Assembly: GCA_030453285.1 (NCBI GenBank)
Contig: JAKDKP010000032.1
Coordinates: 1 to 10,223 of the forward strand
DNA from: Propionibacteriales bacterium
GTDB lineage: Bacteria; Actinomycetota; Actinomycetes; Propionibacteriales; Propionibacteriaceae
Direction: 5' to 3'
DNA length: 10,223 bases
Of the stretch, positions 1-7,154 are shown piece by piece. Each line of letters starts with the position of its first letter. Position 1 is the stretch's first letter. A program made the translations under genes and the position numbers. Under the pieces are notes generated by a model. The model searched no databases. It saw only the letters and a list, made by a program, of their open reading frames with translations, and was not told where the DNA came from.

Positions 1-72
1 CGCCCCCCCGGGGGGGTGGGGGGGCGCGCCCCCCCCGCGGGGCGGCCGCCGCCGGGGGGGCGGCGGGGGCCC
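1..72. other. Low-complexity G/C homopolymer end, probable assembly artefact
   Basis: The first ~72 bases are almost only G and C, in runs of 7-8, and include an 18-bp self-complementary stretch centred on CGCG at 18-35. No reading frame, codon bias or motif is visible. Ordinary mixed sequence starts at about 73. A similar G-run closes the right end of the window. This pattern is typical of poor-quality contig ends (for example poly-G from two-colour sequencing), so I read it as artefact rather than biology. Confidence 0.7.
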
Positions 73-193
73 GACGGTGCCGTGACGCCAACGACTGATC
101 GGCACGAAGGGCGACACTCGTTCCGTGATCTTCCCTGAACACCAGGGTTAAGGTCACGACGAGCGTCACCGGACACCGCTCAGCAACTCCCCC
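73..193. other. Region downstream of mdcR with no recognisable gene
   Basis: Between the low-complexity end and the mdcR stop codon lies about 120 bp of ordinary-composition DNA. I see no convincing coding sequence. The only structure is a short hairpin, CCCTG-AACAC-CAGGG at 133-147, with a 5-bp stem. It has no T tract on the minus strand, so it is at best a weak terminator for mdcR. Confidence 0.4.
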
Positions 194-1108
194 TCACTTC
201 CACTCCACCGACGTACGATTCACCAGTCGGTGGAGTTCTTTGCGTACGTGCGGCGGGAGTTTACGTCGCGCCGCACGCACCATACCGATCTCACGTACAG
301 CACGCTGGCCACCGGTTCTGATGATCGGAACAGATCGAACCGACAGATCCTCCGCCATGACGGCCGGAAGAATACAAAGCCCCAGGCCTGCGGACACGAA
401 AGAGCGGAGGGTGTGCGAGTTGTCGGACTCCACCGACACCCGCGGAGAAATCCCCGCCTCCTCACAAAGCTCGTCGGCGAAATGCCTCGTGGTGTAGTTG
501 GAGTCCATGGCCACGAAGCTCTCACCAGCCACTTCGCGGAGCTCGACGGATTTCGCCCCTTCGAGCCAGTGTCCAGTCGGCACCACAAGATGGAACGGCT
601 GATCTCGAAGGAAAGTCCAGAGGTACCCGGTGCCGATCGGTCTCGGGCCGACGATCACCGCGTCCAGGTCTCCGTGGTCCAGCAGCGCCAAAAGGGTCCC
701 TGCTGACCCTTCGGAGATACTCATATTGACGTCGACCTCGACGTCGGCGACCAGCGCCGCGATTTCACCCGAGATCGACCGCAGCGCACCGAGGCGTACT
801 GGCCGGGCATCCCGTCCAGCAAGAACGACCTCTAGAGAAGCCTGAAAAACGGACAGTGCCTCGTCCGCAGCATCCGCAAGTTGCCGACCCTGATTCGTCA
901 GGATGATTCCTCGGCCTTCGCGCTCTACAAGTGGCAACCCGACCTCCGCCTCCCACCTAGAGAGAGCTCTACTCAGCGCCGGCTGTGACATTCCGACGTT
1001 CTTCGCCGCATCCGTCAGCGTCCGCCCTTCCCCAAGCTCGCGAAGCACCGGAAGTACACCCGTCAGACGCGCAAGTTGCGAGACCGCCACGGTACGGACA
1101 CCGGTCAC
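194..1108 (-). CDS. mdcR: LysR-type transcriptional regulator of the malonate operon (MdcR)
   Basis: This is a LysR-family DNA-binding regulator, presumably the malonate-responsive activator of the divergent operon. Counting from the GTG at 1108 (304 aa, the usual LysR length), a winged helix-turn-helix occupies about residues 12-70; the recognition helix includes 'MSQPALSRALSRWE'. A LysR effector-binding domain follows (about 98-295), with typical features such as 'GDLDAVIVGP' and 'SAGLGLCILPAVMA'. The frame stays open upstream to a TTG at 1210, but that start would add 34 atypical residues and lies inside the palindromic candidate operator. The GTG at 1108 has AGGGGA about 12 nt upstream; GTG at 1153 is an alternative. 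The assignment to malonate rests on the divergent position next to mdc genes, as in other mdc clusters. The last codons form an 11-bp inverted repeat. Confidence 0.85.
   Translation of the reverse strand: MTGVRTVAVSQLARLTGVLPVLRELGEGRTLTDAAKNVGMSQPALSRALSRWEAEVGLPLVEREGRGIILTNQGRQLADAADEALSVFQASLEVVLAGRDARPVRLGALRSISGEIAALVADVEVDVNMSISEGSAGTLLALLDHGDLDAVIVGPRPIGTGYLWTFLRDQPFHLVVPTGHWLEGAKSVELREVAGESFVAMDSNYTTRHFADELCEEAGISPRVSVESDNSHTLRSFVSAGLGLCILPAVMAEDLSVRSVPIIRTGGQRAVREIGMVRAARRKLPPHVRKELHRLVNRTSVEWK
202..236. repeat. Perfect 11-bp inverted repeat in the 3' end of mdcR
   Basis: ACTCCACCGAC at 202-212 is exactly complementary to GTCGGTGGAGT at 226-236, with a 13-nt loop. It lies within the final codons of mdcR, 5 bases before its stop codon in the direction of transcription. 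On the minus strand it is followed by G-rich sequence without a T tract; on the plus strand it is followed by TCTTT. It could be a transcript-end stabilising hairpin or a weak or bidirectional terminator. The repeat is seen directly; its function is inference. Confidence 0.5.
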
Positions 1109-1202
1109 CGTGCCCGCACTTCCCCTGCCTTCATGCTGCGCGTTCTCATTCACACCCTGTGATACTACAGATTCCGGCACAAAAGTTGTGCCCCACCTCA
1201 CG

Positions 1203-1220
1203 TCATGCAAATACGCATGA
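1203..1220. promoter_or_regulatory. Candidate MdcR operator in the mdcR-madL divergent region
   Basis: TCATGC-AAATAC-GCATGA is a perfect 6-bp inverted repeat with a 6-nt spacer, in the AT-richest part of the divergent intergenic region. A second, slightly offset pair, CGTCA (1201-1205) and TGACG (1222-1226), flanks it. LysR regulators bind such interrupted dyads, usually centred near -65 of the activated promoter. The dyad centre at 1211.5 would fit a start of transcription near 1275. Possible -35 elements are TTGACG at 1221-1226 or TTGGAC at 1238-1243. No good -10 is visible, as expected for an activator-dependent promoter. Confidence 0.5.
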
Positions 1221-1330
1221 TTGACGCGAATTTGATATTGGACCGAAAGTAAATCCGCCGGGCACGATTGGGACCATCGTCACATCGCACCCTGCGGCTT
1301 GACGCAAGGCACACCCACCCCGGAGGTACC

Positions 1331-1735
1331 ATGATTCTCTACGGAACGGCAGTGTTGGCAGTCTGCCTCCTCGTCGGCAAGGCACTCGGAGGCCTCCTCG
1401 GCCTCCTGGTCGGAGTCGACGCCGACGTCGGCGGAGTCGGCTTCGCGATGATCCTCCTGCTCTTCGCATCAGGATGGATGCGCAGCAAAGGCCTCCTACC
1501 GAAACCGACCGAACGCGGCATGCTGTTCTGGTCCGGTATGTACATTCCGATCGTCGTCGCGATGGCCGCTATCCAGAACGTCAAGGGAGCCCTCACCGGT
1601 GGCCCCATGGCCATCACGGCGGGGCTCGCGGCGACCGCGATCTGCATGGCCCTCATCCCCGCGATCGCCAAGATCGGGGCCCCGTCCGAACCGCTTCCCC
1701 CGCTGACGGCTGCCGAGAGGGCGGAGGAGGACTGA
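1331..1735 (+). CDS. madL: Malonate transporter subunit MadL
   Basis: This is the small subunit of the two-component MadLM malonate transporter, which in Malonomonas rubra is a sodium-coupled malonate carrier. The 134-aa protein is very hydrophobic, with about four membrane helices (roughly residues 2-27, 36-50, 67-86 and 90-113) and a short acidic, soluble C-terminus ending AERAEED. MadL proteins are about 130 aa. The ATG at 1331 follows GGAGG at 1322-1326 with a 4-nt gap; longer in-frame starts from 1268 add only a hydrophilic stretch and are rejected. It is the first gene of the operon, and its stop is one base from the madM start. The madM ribosome-binding site, GGAGGAGG at 1723-1730, lies inside the end of this gene. 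Confidence 0.9.
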   Translation: MILYGTAVLAVCLLVGKALGGLLGLLVGVDADVGGVGFAMILLLFASGWMRSKGLLPKPTERGMLFWSGMYIPIVVAMAAIQNVKGALTGGPMAITAGLAATAICMALIPAIAKIGAPSEPLPPLTAAERAEED

Positions 1736-1736
1736 C

Positions 1737-2510
1737 ATGAACGACGTTACCGACATCATCATGGGTGTCTTCGAAGACAATGGTCTGGTTGTGGCATTCG
1801 CAGTCGTCGGCATCATCATGATGGTCGCCGGCTGGATGTCACGCACTCTCACCAGGGGACACATCGCCGGCTCGGCCCTGGCCATCCTGATTGGCCTGGT
1901 TCTCTCCTACCTCGGCGGTTTGTACAGTGGCGGCGAAAAGGGCCTGGCGGACATCGCCGCCTTCAGCGGCCTCGCCGTCATGGGCGGATCCATGCTCCGA
2001 GATTTCGCCATCGTCGCCACCGCATACGGGGTCGACGTCCGGGAGATTCGCAGAGCCGGCCCCGCCGGTGCGCTCTCCCTGGTAGTTGGCATCTTCGGCT
2101 CCTTCATCATCGGAGCTCTCGTCGCCCTCGCATTCGGCTACCGCGACGCCGAGTCACTCGCCACCATTGGGGCCGGTGCCGCCACCTACATCGTCGGCCC
2201 TGTCACCGGCACTGCTGTGGGCGCCAGCTCCGAGGTCATCGCCCTCTCTGTTGCCGCGGGACTCGTCAAGTCTGTCGCCGCGATGATCGGCACGCCCCTG
2301 ATCGCGCGTTACATCGGTCTCAATAACCCGAAGAGCGCAATGGTCTTCGGCGGACTCATCGGCACCACCTCAGGAGTCTCCGGAGGTCTCGCCGCCGTCG
2401 ACAAACGCCTCGTCCCCTACGGTGCGATGACGGCCACCTTCTACACCGGGCTTGGATGCCTACTCGGCCCCTCTGTCTTCTTCTTCATCCTCCACGCGAT
2501 GCTTGGCTGA
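1737..2510 (+). CDS. madM: Malonate transporter subunit MadM
   Basis: This is the large subunit of the MadLM malonate importer in the cytoplasmic membrane. The 257-aa product, the usual family length, is hydrophobic almost throughout, with about seven or eight membrane segments, starting near residues 15-35 and 42-60 and ending near 230-255. Gly-rich helical segments such as 'VGPVTGTAVGASSEVIALS' and 'GGLIGTTSGVSGGLAAVD' are conserved-looking in this family and may line the substrate path. The start ATG is one base after the madL stop, with GGAGGAGG 6 nt upstream, so the two subunits are translationally coupled. Specificity for malonate is inferred from family membership plus the adjoining decarboxylase genes. 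A 52-bp gap, the longest inside the operon, separates it from mdcA. Confidence 0.92.
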   Translation: MNDVTDIIMGVFEDNGLVVAFAVVGIIMMVAGWMSRTLTRGHIAGSALAILIGLVLSYLGGLYSGGEKGLADIAAFSGLAVMGGSMLRDFAIVATAYGVDVREIRRAGPAGALSLVVGIFGSFIIGALVALAFGYRDAESLATIGAGAATYIVGPVTGTAVGASSEVIALSVAAGLVKSVAAMIGTPLIARYIGLNNPKSAMVFGGLIGTTSGVSGGLAAVDKRLVPYGAMTATFYTGLGCLLGPSVFFFILHAMLG

Positions 2511-2562
2511 CCCCGCCCTTCCACCTCACCGCCACCCGCACAGAGAACACGTAAGGACACTC

Positions 2563-4236
2563 ATGCTCCACCACACCGCCTCAGCGACTAACGACACCCG
2601 GAGAGACTGGGCTTCCGACCGCACAGACAAGACCAACCGCCTGCAGGATGCGAACTCATACACGGACGGCAAGATCATCCCCACCGAGAACATCGTCGAT
2701 GTTCTCCACGCGGTTCTACACCCCGGAGACCGTGTCGCCCTGGAAGGCAACAACCAGAAGCAGGCCGACTTTCTCTCCAGGTCCCTCGCCAAGGTCGACC
2801 CGGAGAGAATCCACGACCTGCACATGCTGTTCTCCTCGATCTCCCGCCCCGAACATCTGGACATCTTCGAGGACGGTATCGCCAAGCGCGTGGATTTCGC
2901 CTTCTCCGGGCCCCAGTCGTCACGGGTGGCGCAACTCATCGATGACGGAACGCTTGAAGTCGGGGCAATCCACACCTACCTCGAGCTCTACTCCCGGATG
3001 TTTCTGGACCTCGCACCTAAGGTAGCGCTCGTCGCTGCGGTGTCCGCTGACCGTGACGGAAACCTCTACACCGGTCCGAACACCGAAGACACCCCTGCCA
3101 TCACCGAAGCCACCGCCTTCCGGTCGGGAATCGTGGTCGCCCAGGTAAACGAGATCGTAGACCGCGTTCCTCGAGTGGACGTGCCCGGAGACTGGGTTGA
3201 CTTCATCGTCGAAGCCGATACCCCGTTCGAGGTTGAACCACTCTTCACCCGCGACCCTCGCAAACTCACTGACGTGCATGTCCTGCTCGCAATGCTCACC
3301 ATCCGTGGTGTCTATGAACGCCACGAAGTCACCTCGCTCAATCATGGCGTGGGACTCGATACCGCCGCGATCGAGCTCCTGTTACCCACCTACGGCGAAC
3401 AACTAGGATTGAAAGGGAAGATCTGCACCCACTGGGCCCTGAACCCGCACCCCAACCTCATCCCCGCCATCGAGTCCGGTTGGGTGGAACGTATTTCCGC
3501 TTTTGGTGGCGAGGTCGGGATGAGCCGATATGTAGCTGCGCGCCCAGACATCTTTGCCACTGGCCCAGACGGTAGCCTGCGTTCGAACCGTATGGCTGCC
3601 CAGTCCGCCGGTCTCTACGCCACCGACATGTTCGTCGGCTCGACCCTTCAGGTCGACCCTCTGGGAAACTCGTCGACAGTGACATCGGGGCGCTTGGCAG
3701 GCTTCGGCGGCGCCCCGAACCTCGGCGCAGACTCCCGTGGGCGTCGCCACTCGACCCCGGCATGGTTCGACCTCTCGGAAGGAAGGGGAAACCTTGGAGT
3801 GGAGCGGGGCCGAAAGCTCGTCGTCCAGATCGCAGAAACCTTCAACGCCGGTGCCGAACCGAAGTTCGTCGAGCAGCTGGATGCGGTTGCCGTCGGACAA
3901 AGCGGAGGCATGCCGCTTGCCCCGGTGATGGTCTATGGCGACGACCTGACCCACCTGGTCTCGGAAGAAGGCGTCGGATACCTCTACAAGGCACAAAGCC
4001 TTGACGAGCGTCGCCGAGCGGTTGCGGCGCTGGCTGGTGTCACCCCCCTTGGACAACAGTCGACCCCGGAAGACGTCGATGAACTACGGCGCGCCGGAAT
4101 CATCGCCCTTCCCGAGGATCTTGGTGTCCACCGTGCTCAAGCCAACCGAGGACTGCTGGCAGCGCACTCGATTGAGGACCTTGTCGAATGGTCCGGTGGA
4201 CTTTACGACCCGCCTGCGAAGTTCAGGAGCTGGTGA
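2563..4236 (+). CDS. mdcA: Malonate decarboxylase alpha subunit, acetyl-ACP:malonate ACP transferase
   Basis: MdcA swaps the acetyl group on the carrier thioester for malonate, giving malonyl-S-carrier and free acetate. It belongs to the CoA-transferase-like fold. The protein has 557 aa, close to the ~550 aa of characterised MdcA. Recognisable blocks include 'VALEGNNQKQADFLSRSLAK' near residue 60, 'LKGKICTHWALNPHPNLIP' near 283-301, 'GFGGAPNLGADSRGRRHSTP' at 380-399 and 'RGRKLVVQIAETF' near 413-425. The ATG at 2563 is chosen because TAAGGA at 2552-2557 lies 5 nt upstream; the longer open frame from 2452 overlaps madM and is not credible. The first ~25 residues before 'NSYTDGKIIP' are Thr/Asp/Arg-rich and may be a poorly conserved extension. 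The stop overlaps the mdcB GTG start by 4 bp. Confidence 0.95.
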   Translation: MLHHTASATNDTRRDWASDRTDKTNRLQDANSYTDGKIIPTENIVDVLHAVLHPGDRVALEGNNQKQADFLSRSLAKVDPERIHDLHMLFSSISRPEHLDIFEDGIAKRVDFAFSGPQSSRVAQLIDDGTLEVGAIHTYLELYSRMFLDLAPKVALVAAVSADRDGNLYTGPNTEDTPAITEATAFRSGIVVAQVNEIVDRVPRVDVPGDWVDFIVEADTPFEVEPLFTRDPRKLTDVHVLLAMLTIRGVYERHEVTSLNHGVGLDTAAIELLLPTYGEQLGLKGKICTHWALNPHPNLIPAIESGWVERISAFGGEVGMSRYVAARPDIFATGPDGSLRSNRMAAQSAGLYATDMFVGSTLQVDPLGNSSTVTSGRLAGFGGAPNLGADSRGRRHSTPAWFDLSEGRGNLGVERGRKLVVQIAETFNAGAEPKFVEQLDAVAVGQSGGMPLAPVMVYGDDLTHLVSEEGVGYLYKAQSLDERRRAVAALAGVTPLGQQSTPEDVDELRRAGIIALPEDLGVHRAQANRGLLAAHSIEDLVEWSGGLYDPPAKFRSW

Positions 4237-5153
4237 TCAGAGTGTCGACGACAACTACAGCAACCACTGATCATCCCGAAACCCTATTCAAACCTAGTCC
4301 GTGGGAAAGCGACGCAATCGCAGACCACCTCGCGGAGACGGCAGTATCCGCTCTAATCGCCGAGGCCGAACTCCCGGGAAAACCGGGGCTCGTGGGCCCC
4401 GACGGAGCTAGGGCACACGGCGACATGGACGTCGACCTGATGCTCGCATCTGCCCGCTCTCTGCGACCCACCTTCCACGCGCTCGCAATCCACGGGACGA
4501 CCCTTCCGGTAGGACAGGAGCTCCGGGATGCGCTGGGAAAAACGGGGCGAGACGGAGAATCCGTCATGATGGATGTAACCGAAGGCGTGAACACCCACCG
4601 CGGCGCGATCTGGAACCTCGGTCTACTGGTAACCGCAGCAGCAGGACTGCACACCGAAGTCCGCATACCTTCACTCTCACTATCCGCCTTGACCGGGCGT
4701 GCCGGGAGTATCGCCTCAATCAAAGACTCAGCAATTGATCACGGGCAACGCCCCGGGGCCCGTGCTCGGAAACAGTACGGAGTCGGCGGTGCCGTGTCAG
4801 AGGCTGCCGGCGGGTTCCCACACGTCCACGCGATCGTCAGTGCGATTCGGACTCACCTAGCCCTGCCAGCCCACGATGCCCACTTGTTGGGGCTCCTCAC
4901 CTCGATGAGCAGTCTCGACGACACCTGCATTCTGCATCGTGGCGGCGAAGAAGCTCTTCGCAAGGTCACCGATGGTTCCATGCGTCTCATTTTGGACGCC
5001 CATCGCACCGGGCGGCTCGACCGACAAGCACTCGAAGCTTTCGATCACGAGTTGTCGGAGCAGCAGCTCTCTCCCGGCGGCAGTGCCGATCTCCTGGCTT
5101 GCTCTCTGTTTCTGATTGAAAACCTGAATGCCTTGAATGACAAGAAGGAATGA
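4233..5153 (+). CDS. mdcB: Triphosphoribosyl-dephospho-CoA synthase MdcB
   Basis: MdcB (CitG-like family) condenses ATP with 3'-dephospho-CoA to make 2'-(5''-triphosphoribosyl)-3'-dephospho-CoA, precursor of the carrier's prosthetic group. The 306-aa protein shows the family signatures: 'PGKPGLVGPDG' at 48-58, 'HGDMD' at 62-66, 'TEGVNTHRGAIW' at 116-127, an Arg/Gly-rich 'GARARKQYGVGG' at 175-186 and 'DDTCILHRGG' at 229-238, rich in likely nucleotide- and metal-binding residues. I chose the GTG at 4233, overlapping the mdcA stop as GTGA. AGGAG at 4225-4229 lies only 3 nt before it, so the GTG at 4242, 12 nt from the same AGGAG, is a real alternative that would shorten the N-terminus by three residues. 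The first ~20 residues are Thr-rich and unconserved. The stop is 4 nt before the next gene. Confidence 0.93.
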   Translation: MIRVSTTTTATTDHPETLFKPSPWESDAIADHLAETAVSALIAEAELPGKPGLVGPDGARAHGDMDVDLMLASARSLRPTFHALAIHGTTLPVGQELRDALGKTGRDGESVMMDVTEGVNTHRGAIWNLGLLVTAAAGLHTEVRIPSLSLSALTGRAGSIASIKDSAIDHGQRPGARARKQYGVGGAVSEAAGGFPHVHAIVSAIRTHLALPAHDAHLLGLLTSMSSLDDTCILHRGGEEALRKVTDGSMRLILDAHRTGRLDRQALEAFDHELSEQQLSPGGSADLLACSLFLIENLNALNDKKE

Positions 5154-5157
5154 CAAT

Positions 5158-6333
5158 ATGCAGACCATCAACGCAACCTATCCAGCAACCAATCAGGTTG
5201 AACGTCCCGTCCATGTCGGTGTCGTCGGCTCGGGAGACTTGGAAATCCTTCTCGCGCCGATCGAGAGCCACGCCGACCGGCCGGACGAACTCAAAGTTCG
5301 CGTGCGCACTTCGGTAGACGGATTCGACACAGTCTGGCGTCGAGTACTCGACCATTTCTTCGAGAACAATCGTCCTGTCTGCACGATCGAGATCAACGAC
5401 TTCGGGGCGACCCCCGGCATGGTGACCCTACGATTGTCGCAGGCCCTCGAGCTGGCCACCGCCACTGACGACGACCAAATGGTCGGTAGTGCGGACGGAT
5501 CGAAGTCCACGGGAGAACTCCCTTTCACAGAAATGTCCGCCCGCCAACGCGCGGCGTCCCTGCTCGACTCGGGGACATTTCGTGAAATCCTCGGGCCGTC
5601 CTACCACGCCGAGTCACCCCACCTGGAGCCACAGGGGATCGTGCCGTCCTCGGATGACGGTTGCGTCATCGCTCGGGGAACGATCAACGGCGCACCAGCC
5701 GCGGTTGTCGGACTCGAAGGTAAATTCCAGGGCGGTGGAATCGGTGAAATCTCAGGAGCGAAGATAGCTGCCACACTGGAACGCGCCCTGGTAGACGCAG
5801 AGTCGGGGCACCCTGTACGTGTGGTCCTGCTCCTCGAGACTGGAGGGATCCGTCTTCAGGAGGCAAACCTCGGTCTACTCGCGATTGCCGAAATCCACGC
5901 TGCGATCGTGGCTCTGCAACGCCATATTCCCGTTACCGCCGTCATCTCCGGCATGGTCGGATGTTTCGGCGGCATGGGGATCGCGGCCGGCCTCTGCGAT
6001 CACATCGTGATGACCCGCGCCGGACGGCTCGCCCTAAATGGTCCGGAGGTCATCGAAACCGAGGCTGGGGTCGATGAGTTCGACTCCACCGACCGCAGCC
6101 TCGTCTGGGCGGTGACAGGTGGTGAACAACGCGTAGCCGCCGGCCGCGCGGATGTCCTGGCTGAGGACCGACCGGAGGCCATCCGGAAGGCTGTGATCGA
6201 CCTCGACACCGCACCATTCTCCGTTCACCGAGGAGACCGCGTAACCGAGCTAGCAGCCCAGCTCGCAGATCTCGACCCGGCTGCCCGCCCGACCCCCTCC
6301 GAACTGCGGACCATCGACGGAAGGACTCACTGA
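5158..6333 (+). CDS. mdcCD: Fused malonate decarboxylase delta (acyl carrier, MdcC) and beta (MdcD) subunits
   Basis: One 391-aa frame encodes two normally separate subunits. Residues 1 to ~100 are MdcC, the carrier: 'VGVVGSGDLEILL' (20-32) contains Ser25, the position that carries the prosthetic group in Klebsiella MdcC, followed by 'RTSVDGFDTVW' (50-60) and 'EINDFGATPGMV' (78-89). Residues ~101-120 are a Thr/Asp/Ser/Gly-rich linker. Residues ~121-391 are MdcD, a carboxyltransferase-fold decarboxylase subunit: 'EGKFQGGGIGEISGAKIA' (187-204), 'LLETGGIRLQEANLGL' (225-240), 'GMVGCFGGMGIAAGLCD' (265-281), 'NGPEVIETEAGVDEF' (294-308) and 'VTGGEQR' (319-325). The ATG at 5158 has AAGGA 8 nt upstream. 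Internal ATGs at 5479 and 5533 could start a separate MdcD, but neither has a well-placed ribosome-binding site and no stop separates the parts. MdcD with MdcE decarboxylates malonyl-S-carrier. The fusion fits the equimolar subunits of the complex. Confidence 0.92.
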   Translation: MQTINATYPATNQVERPVHVGVVGSGDLEILLAPIESHADRPDELKVRVRTSVDGFDTVWRRVLDHFFENNRPVCTIEINDFGATPGMVTLRLSQALELATATDDDQMVGSADGSKSTGELPFTEMSARQRAASLLDSGTFREILGPSYHAESPHLEPQGIVPSSDDGCVIARGTINGAPAAVVGLEGKFQGGGIGEISGAKIAATLERALVDAESGHPVRVVLLLETGGIRLQEANLGLLAIAEIHAAIVALQRHIPVTAVISGMVGCFGGMGIAAGLCDHIVMTRAGRLALNGPEVIETEAGVDEFDSTDRSLVWAVTGGEQRVAAGRADVLAEDRPEAIRKAVIDLDTAPFSVHRGDRVTELAAQLADLDPAARPTPSELRTIDGRTH

Positions 6334-7154
6334 TGACCTCCCTGCCCACCAACGCAACCACCACTGCTCCTGAGTTCGGACGCATCTGGTTCGATCTCCT
6401 CAACTCCGGCCCTATCTCCGAAGACCCGGGCTCTCTCCTCACCGGCGAAACCGTGTTGCCCGACGGCCGAACCGCAGCGCTGGCTGCCGTCGTACCAGCA
6501 CCGAACAGCCCCTTCCCCCGGGCCCGTCAGGGCGAGGTCGGACTGAGGGAGTCACTCTCCCTGGCATCCTGGGTAGCGTCACTCGACAATCCCGATAAGC
6601 CACTCGTACTTATCATCGATGTCCCGAGTCAGGCTTACGGGTACGTCGAAGAGCTCTTCGGATTGAACACCACCATGGCGACCTCGGTGCAGGCGATTGC
6701 TTCAGCCAGGCTCGCCGACCGCCCGGTTGTCAGTCTTGTAGTCGGTAAGGCCATTTCCGGGGCGTTCCTGTCGACAGGACTCCAAGCCAACCGGATCGTG
6801 ATGCTCGACCACGACGGCGTGCAGGTCCAGGTGATGGGTAAGCAGGCTGCGGCCAGAATCACCCGTCGCACCGTGGATGAGATGGAGAAGATCGCAGAAA
6901 CCTTCCCCGCAACCGCATTCGACGGCGCGTCATTCACCACGCTCGGCGCGGTCTTCGAAACTGTCGTTCCCAAGAGTGCAGGCTCTCCAGGGGACGAAGA
7001 CAGTGCGAGTGCCCTTGCCGCAGTCGGCAGGGCCGTTGATGACATCCTCAACTCTTCCGGAAACGATCTTCGGTGCCGAGTGGAGTCCGAGGCCGCGAGG
7101 ACAGCGCGAGCGCAGTCGCTCCTCGTCCGCGACGCCGTGAATGCACAATGGTGA
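6333..7154 (+). CDS. mdcE: Malonate decarboxylase gamma subunit MdcE
   Basis: MdcE is the partner of MdcD; together they form the carboxyltransferase-like decarboxylase that releases CO2 from malonyl-S-carrier. The 273-aa protein has the family blocks 'LVLIIDVPSQAYGYVEELFG' (91-110), 'VVGKAISGAFLSTGLQANRI' (136-155) and 'VMGKQAAARITRRTVDEME' (167-185), in order. It is of normal length or slightly longer than most MdcE, with an extended Asp/Ser/Ala-rich tail after about residue 215. The start ATG overlaps the mdcCD stop in a TGATG arrangement, with GGAAGGA at 6319-6325 placed 7 nt upstream, so beta and gamma synthesis is probably coupled. The 3' end overlaps mdcG by 7 bp. Assignment is by motif recognition and fits its place directly after the beta domain. 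Confidence 0.94.
   Translation: MTSLPTNATTTAPEFGRIWFDLLNSGPISEDPGSLLTGETVLPDGRTAALAAVVPAPNSPFPRARQGEVGLRESLSLASWVASLDNPDKPLVLIIDVPSQAYGYVEELFGLNTTMATSVQAIASARLADRPVVSLVVGKAISGAFLSTGLQANRIVMLDHDGVQVQVMGKQAAARITRRTVDEMEKIAETFPATAFDGASFTTLGAVFETVVPKSAGSPGDEDSASALAAVGRAVDDILNSSGNDLRCRVESEAARTARAQSLLVRDAVNAQW

Noticed and set aside
18..35. 18-bp G/C palindrome at the left end
   Set aside because: It lies in the homopolymer artefact zone and is a trivial consequence of G-run next to C-run.
2452..2562. N-terminal extension of mdcA from an upstream start
   Set aside because: It would overlap the end of madM by 59 bp and add a Ser/His/Arg-rich stretch. The ATG at 2563 has a well-placed TAAGGA.
3403..4056. 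Minus-strand open frame of 217 codons inside mdcA
   Set aside because: It is fully antisense to conserved MdcA blocks and has no recognisable motif.
5479..5535. Independent mdcD start at ATG 5479 or 5533
   Set aside because: No ribosome-binding site sits at a normal distance and no stop ends the MdcC part. A minor internal start cannot be excluded but is not needed.
3827..6905. Identical 17-bp string AGATCGCAGAAACCTTC in mdcA (3827-3843) and mdcE (6889-6905)
   Set aside because: Both copies encode an IAETF peptide in helical segments and there is no extended similarity. Probably chance and codon preference rather than a repeat element.
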